A stretch of 64,000 nt of DNA, from positions 372,001-436,000 of the forward strand of contig NZ_BMPO01000001.1 of the NCBI RefSeq assembly GCF_014647635.1, read 5' to 3'. Positions 58,625 to 64,000 of this stretch are shown here, piece after piece. Under the pieces are notes generated by a model. It made no database searches, was not told where the DNA came from, and saw nothing but the letters and a program-made list of their open reading frames with translations. Source of the DNA: Pseudomonas matsuisoli. GTDB lineage: Bacteria > Pseudomonadota > Gammaproteobacteria > Pseudomonadales > Pseudomonadaceae. Position 1 is the stretch's first letter; every line of letters starts with the position of its first letter. The position numbers were made by a program, and so were the translations under genes.

Positions 58625-61237
58625 TCAACCCTTCTGCTTGTCTTCGACTCGCCACTTCCCACCGTCGAAGAACGCTTTCCAACCCGTGGGCTTGCCTTCG
58701 ACCTCGCTTTGCACGTACTGCTCTTTGGTCTTACGGCTAAAGCGGATGACTGCAGGACGCCCTTCCGGGTCTTTCTGCGGCGCTTTCAGAAGGAAGTGAT
58801 ACTTCGGATCGATCTCGTCCTTGTGCGGAATCAGTTCGGCAACGAGCGGTGCGCGCGTTTCACGATTTTTCGGAAATTGGCTGGCGGCCAGGAACAAACC
58901 CGAGGCGCCATCCCGCAAAATGTAGCTGTCATCGACCTTTTCGCAACGCAACTCAGGCATGGGGACCGCATCCATTTTCGGCGGGGCCGGCTCACCATTC
59001 TTCAACAGTTTGCGCGTGTTCTTGCAGCTGGCGTTGGTGCAACCGAAGAACTTCCCGAAGCGACCGGTTTTGAGCTGCATTTCGCTGCCACACTTATCGC
59101 ATTCGAGACTCGGGCCTTCATAGCCCTTGATACGGTACTGCCCTTCTTCGATCTCGTAGCCGGAGCAATCCGGGTTGTTACCGCAGATGTGCAGTTTGTG
59201 CTTGTCGTCGAGCAGATAAGCATCCATAGCCGTACCGCACTTCTGGCAGCGACGCTTGTTCCGCAGCACGCGCGATTCGGATTCACCTTCATCGTCAGCC
59301 GCGATCTCGTCACCCGGAATGAGGTTCACGGTCGCCTTGCAGCGTTCCTTCGGCGGCAATTGATAGCCCGAGCACCCCAGGAATACGCCGGTAGACGCGG
59401 TACGAATCATCATTGGCCGTCCGCATTCGCGGCATGGGATATCGGTTAACGTCGGTTGGTTCGAACGCATACCGGCATCGGATACTTCTGCCTTCTCGAG
59501 CTTTTGCTTGAAGTCGGCATAGAACTCATCAAGCAGGTGCTTCCACTCGCGCTCGCCTTGGGCGACATCGTCGAGGTTTTCTTCCATGCCAGCGGTGAAG
59601 CCGTAATCCATCAGGTTCGAAAAGCTCTCAGATAGACGATCGGTAACGATGTCGCCCATCTTCTCGGCATAGAAACGCCGGTTGTGCACGGTGACGTATC
59701 CACGATCCTGAATCGTCGAGATGATCGCCGCATACGTCGAAGGCCGTCCGATACCGCGCTTCTCCAACTCTTTCACCAGGCTGGCTTCGGAGAACCGAGC
59801 AGGCGGCTTGGTGAAGTGCTGACTCGGATCGAGCTTGAGCAGCTCCAACGCTTCGCCCTGCTTCATCTCCGGCAGTACGGCATCCTCGCCCGCCTTGCTT
59901 TGCTGAGGCTGAACGCGGGTGTAACCGTCGAACTTGAGAATGCGTCCTTTGGCACGCAGCTCGAATGCACCGGCCTGGACACTGATGGTCGTCGACAGGT
60001 ATTCCGCCGGCGGCATCTGGCATGCAACGAATTGACGCCAGATGAGGTCGTACAGGCGCTCCGCATCGCGCTCCATTCCGGACAATTGATTGGGTCGAAG
60101 ATTGACGTCAGAAGGACGGATCGCCTCGTGCGCTTCCTGCGCCCCCTCTTTACTGGAATAGAAATTCGGCTTGGCCGGCAGATACTTATCACCGTACTCG
60201 CCCTCGATGAAGCCACGAACCATGCCGATGGCATCGGCGGACAGGTTGGTGGAATCGGTACGCATGTAGGTGATATAGCCCGCTTCGTATAGGCGCTGCG
60301 CCATCATCATGGTCTTCTTCACGCCGAAGCCTAGGCGATTGCTCGCCGCCTGCTGCAGCGTGGACGTGATGTAAGGTGCGGAAGGCTTGCTGCTGGTTGG
60401 CTTGTCCTCACGCTTGGCGACGCTGTAACTCGAGGCCTTCAGCTTCTTGAGTGCGGCCATCGCCTGGGTCTCATTGACCGGCTTGAAGGCCTCGCCATTT
60501 TCCCGAACGACTTCGAAACGTACTTGGGCGTTCTTAGCGCTGGCCAGGTCCGCGTGCACTTCCCAGTACTCTTCCGGGACGAATGCGCGAATCTCCCGCT
60601 CACGTTCGACCACGAGCTTGACCGCGACCGATTGGACGCGGCCCGCTGACAAGCCGCGGGCAATTTTCTGCCACAGCAATGGCGACACCATGTAGCCCAC
60701 GACCCGATCAAGGAACCGGCGTGCTTGCTGAGCGTTGACCCGGTTGATGTCGAGTTCGCCAGGCCGGGAGAACGCGTCCTGAATCGCTTTCTTGGTGATC
60801 TCGTTGAACACGACGCGCTTGTAGCGGTTGTCATCGCCACCGATGGATTCGCGCAAGTGCCAGGCAATAGCCTCCCCCTCGCGGTCCAAGTCGGTCGCGA
60901 GATAAATGGTATCGGCATCTTTGGCCAGGCGTCGCAGCTCGTCGATCACCTTTTCCTTGCCAGGAAGGATCTCGTATTTGGCTTTCCAGCCATGCTCAGG
61001 GTCGATCCCCATGCGGGTGAACAACTGCCGCTTGGCTTTTTCCTTAGGGGACAGAGCGGGTGCTTCCGCGGTGGTTTTGCCACGCTTCGCGGGCTCCTTC
61101 GCCGCCGAGGAGCTTCCACTCGTAGGCAAGTCGCGGATGTGGCCGATGCTCGACTTCACCACGTACTGGTTGCCCAGGTACTTGTTGATGGTCTTGGCCT
61201 TGGCCGGAGACTCCACGATGACCAGCGATTTGCCCAT
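58625..61237 (-). CDS. topA: DNA topoisomerase I
   Basis: 870 residues. Toprim [16 protein letters not shown] (about 6-21), with [11 protein letters not shown]; active-site Tyr324 in [10 protein letters not shown]-terminal zinc-ribbon domains with [17 protein letters not shown] and CDKCGSEM (CxxC pairs, about 610-740) and a basic tail. It relaxes negative supercoils and prevents R-loops. Upstream lies the DUF1653 gene in the same direction. Confidence 0.97.
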   Translation of the reverse strand: MGKSLVIVESPAKAKTINKYLGNQYVVKSSIGHIRDLPTSGSSSAAKEPAKRGKTTAEAPALSPKEKAKRQLFTRMGIDPEHGWKAKYEILPGKEKVIDELRRLAKDADTIYLATDLDREGEAIAWHLRESIGGDDNRYKRVVFNEITKKAIQDAFSRPGELDINRVNAQQARRFLDRVVGYMVSPLLWQKIARGLSAGRVQSVAVKLVVEREREIRAFVPEEYWEVHADLASAKNAQVRFEVVRENGEAFKPVNETQAMAALKKLKASSYSVAKREDKPTSSKPSAPYITSTLQQAASNRLGFGVKKTMMMAQRLYEAGYITYMRTDSTNLSADAIGMVRGFIEGEYGDKYLPAKPNFYSSKEGAQEAHEAIRPSDVNLRPNQLSGMERDAERLYDLIWRQFVACQMPPAEYLSTTISVQAGAFELRAKGRILKFDGYTRVQPQQSKAGEDAVLPEMKQGEALELLKLDPSQHFTKPPARFSEASLVKELEKRGIGRPSTYAAIISTIQDRGYVTVHNRRFYAEKMGDIVTDRLSESFSNLMDYGFTAGMEENLDDVAQGEREWKHLLDEFYADFKQKLEKAEVSDAGMRSNQPTLTDIPCRECGRPMMIRTASTGVFLGCSGYQLPPKERCKATVNLIPGDEIAADDEGESESRVLRNKRRCQKCGTAMDAYLLDDKHKLHICGNNPDCSGYEIEEGQYRIKGYEGPSLECDKCGSEMQLKTGRFGKFFGCTNASCKNTRKLLKNGEPAPPKMDAVPMPELRCEKVDDSYILRDGASGLFLAASQFPKNRETRAPLVAELIPHKDEIDPKYHFLLKAPQKDPEGRPAVIRFSRKTKEQYVQSEVEGKPTGWKAFFDGGKWRVEDKQKG

Positions 61238-61352
61238 TGCTTGGATGATTCCTAAATTCGGTGTGTTTGTAGCGCGACTGCCGACTACGCGGCACCGCTA
61301 TATATAGTGGCGAAAGAGCCAAGGTCAAGCAGACCGCATGCGTGCAAATGAC

Positions 61353-61589
61353 TCAGAGGCGCGTCGTCAGCGGCTCGTCCGCGGTGATCAAAGCAAAGCG
61401 CGGCAACAGTTCGCCGTCGACCTCGACGCTTTCCACGAACATGCTCAAAGGGCGAACCCAAAGTCCCCGCTCGCCATAAAGTGCCTGATACAACACCAGC
61501 ACTTCTTCGGTTTCGGAGTGACGCACGGTGTCGAGGACCCTGTACTCCGCACCCTTGTAGTGACGGTAGAGGCCCGCTGCTAGTTGCAT
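61353..61589 (-). CDS. DUF1653 protein
   Basis: 78 residues beginning MQLAAGLYRHYKGAEYRVLDTVRHSETEEVLVLYQALYGE, the clear DUF1653 core. A start at 61601 (MDFDMQLAAG) is equally possible; neither has a strong ribosome site. The fold is SH3-like in structural families, with no known function. Confidence 0.88.
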   Translation of the reverse strand: MQLAAGLYRHYKGAEYRVLDTVRHSETEEVLVLYQALYGERGLWVRPLSMFVESVEVDGELLPRFALITADEPLTTRL

Positions 61590-61607
61590 GTCAAAATCCA
61601 TCTGCTG

Positions 61608-61641
61608 AAAAACAAGAAGCCGGAGCGAATCGCCCCGGCTT
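61608..61641 (-). terminator. Terminator of the fadBA operon
   Basis: On the minus strand AAGCCGG(g)GCG, a 3-base loop and CGC(t)CCGGCTT (61641-61617), followed by CTTGTTTTT. It lies 26 bases after the fadA stop and just before the DUF1653 start. Confidence 0.85.
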
Positions 61642-61666
61642 TGGAGATTACCTCGGCGGTACTGAC

Positions 61667-62857
<1,191 letters not shown>

Positions 62858-64000
62858 TTAACCGAAGAACGACTGGCCATTACGGGCCATTTCGCGAAGT
62901 TTTTCGGTGGGGTGATACATCGGTCCCAATTCCGCGTAGCGATCCGCCAACGCAACGAACGCTGCCACACCCATTTCATCGACGTAACGCAGCGCGCCAC
63001 CGCGGAACGGCGGGAAACCAATACCGTAAATCAAGCCCATGTCGGCCTCCGCGGCCGACTCGACGATGCCATCCTCAAGGCAACGAATCGTCTCCAGGCA
63101 AAGCGGGATCATCATCCAATTGATGATGTCCTCGTCGCTGAGCTCGCGTGACGCGTGCTTGATGGGCGCCAGGATGCCTTCGATCGACGCATCGACCACT
63201 TTCTTGGGCTTGCCACGCTTATCGGTTTCGTAGGCGTAGAAGCCCTTGCCGTTCTTTTGCCCCAAGCGCTTGGCATCGTAGAGCGCGTCCAGCGCAGTAC
63301 GTCCCGCTTCTTTCATGCGATCAGGAAAACCGTCGGCCATGACCTCGCGCGCATGGTGCGCAGTGTCGATACCGACGACATCCATTAGATAAGCTGGGCC
63401 CATCGGCCAACCGAAGCGCTCCATGACCGCATCGATGCGAACGAAGTCGACGCCCGCACCGACGAGCTTCGCGAAGCCGCCAAAGTATGGGAACAACACC
63501 CGGTTGACGAGAAAGCCCGGGCAATCGTTGACCACGATCGGGCTCTTGCCCATCTTCTTCGCATAAGCAACCACTGTGGCGATCGTCTGCTCGGACGTTT
63601 TCTCGCCACGGATGACTTCCACCAGCGGCATCATGTGCACAGGATTGAAAAAGTGCATGCCACAGAAGTGTTCGGGGCGCTTCAGCGCCTGGGCCAACAG
63701 GTTGATCGAGATAGTCGACGTATTGGAAGCCAGCACCGCATCTTCGCGTACCTGATCCTCGACTTCGGCCAGAACGGTCTGCTTAACCTTGGGGTTCTCG
63801 ACCACCGCCTCCACAACGACATCGACGGACTTGAAATCACCATAGGACAGCGTTGGGCGGATGGCATTGAGCGCAACAGCCATACCCGCGGCATCGAGCC
63901 GGCCCTTCTCGATGCGCTTGGCGAACAACTTGGACGCTTCGGAGAGGCCCAGTTCGATCGCTTCCTCGCGGATATCCTTCATCAGGATGGGCGTGCCCTT
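62858..64000 (-). CDS. fadB: Multifunctional fatty acid oxidation protein FadB, C-terminal part
   Basis: 381 codons are visible and the frame is open at the window edge, so the N-terminus (enoyl-CoA hydratase domain and the start of the Rossmann loop, which should lie just outside) is missing; the full protein is about 715 residues. Seen here: the 3-hydroxyacyl-CoA dehydrogenase domain with [25 protein letters not shown] (catalytic His region) and the C-terminal domain with GYxxF-like repeats, ending NGQSFFG. An ATG at 63982 exists in frame but is internal. Confidence 0.95.
   Translation of the reverse strand, partial: KGTPILMKDIREEAIELGLSEASKLFAKRIEKGRLDAAGMAVALNAIRPTLSYGDFKSVDVVVEAVVENPKVKQTVLAEVEDQVREDAVLASNTSTISINLLAQALKRPEHFCGMHFFNPVHMMPLVEVIRGEKTSEQTIATVVAYAKKMGKSPIVVNDCPGFLVNRVLFPYFGGFAKLVGAGVDFVRIDAVMERFGWPMGPAYLMDVVGIDTAHHAREVMADGFPDRMKEAGRTALDALYDAKRLGQKNGKGFYAYETDKRGKPKKVVDASIEGILAPIKHASRELSDEDIINWMMIPLCLETIRCLEDGIVESAAEADMGLIYGIGFPPFRGGALRYVDEMGVAAFVALADRYAELGPMYHPTEKLREMARNGQSFFG

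Overview
This is a 64 kb stretch of a gammaproteobacterial chromosome from the Pseudomonadaceae (Pseudomonas or the closely related Stutzerimonas lineage). The evidence is gene content and order: bcp, a TusA-like gene, bepA, nadA, tRNA-Lys, queC, tol-pal, ruvCAB, yebC, aspS, dps, slyX, an oprD porin, proS, hda and purMN, then murB, kdsB, lpxK, exbBD, comEC, lolCDE, sthA, gap, mfd, nagZ, psrA, lexA-sulA, topA and fadAB. From memory, these match two blocks of the P. aeruginosa map (about PA0943-PA1008 and PA2977-PA3014). Here the blocks are joined at about 30.75 kb. The DNA looks moderately GC rich, genes are densely packed with many ATGA overlaps, and short GTAGGAGCGGGC-type REP elements are scattered between operons. 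Almost everything is core housekeeping. There is no CRISPR array, integrase, prophage or intact insertion sequence.

Layout. 0-3.7 kb: peroxiredoxin (cut by the window edge), TusA-like sulfur carrier, BepA chaperone-protease, NadA and tRNA-Lys. 3.7-6.2 kb: queC, then an acyltransferase in the slot where related genomes carry queE. 6.2-11.7 kb: the seven-gene ybgC-tolQRAB-pal-cpoB envelope operon, closed by a strong hairpin. 11.7-16.6 kb: ruvCAB, yebC and aspS. 16.9-26.3 kb: single genes and small groups, including Dps, a membrane-anchored cold-shock-domain protein, SlyX/HIT, OprD, ProS, a lipoprotein with a lytic transglycosylase, a thioredoxin-like lipoprotein, ArsC-like and WrbA proteins. 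26.3-30.7 kb: hda and a DUF2066 gene, divergent from purMN-DUF3108. 30.8-37.6 kb: comEC and the tightly overlapped exbB-exbD-lpxK-trm112-kdsB-ptp-murB operon (LPS precursor and wall synthesis). 37.8-38.0 kb: a 201-bp fully palindromic MITE-like element. 38.0-41.2 kb: lolCDE lipoprotein release. 41.3-43.3 kb: PilZ protein, small exported protein, glycerophosphodiesterase, and a four-REP cluster. 43.3-53.4 kb: sthA and the long-form gap, divergent from mfd and a SWIM/SNF2 helicase. 53.6-61.6 kb: methylthioinosine phosphorylase, nagZ, psrA, the SOS pair lexA-sulA behind two LexA boxes, two small conserved proteins, topA and a DUF1653 protein. 61.7-64.0 kb: fadA and the truncated fadB.

How the genes work together. 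Envelope biogenesis dominates: Tol-Pal, Lol, LpxK/KdsB, MurB, NagZ, BepA and a lytic transglycosylase. DNA repair and topology follow: RuvABC, Mfd, LexA/SulA, TopA and Hda. PsrA is a fatty-acid-responsive regulator in related pseudomonads and lies 5.5 kb from fadAB. I found no convincing new multi-gene system. The items most worth a second look are the queE replacement, the palindromic MITE, the unoccupied tRNA-Lys junction, the cold-shock domain carried on a membrane anchor, and a few uncharacterised small genes. Several starts were moved inward from the longest possible reading frame; the reason is given in each entry.
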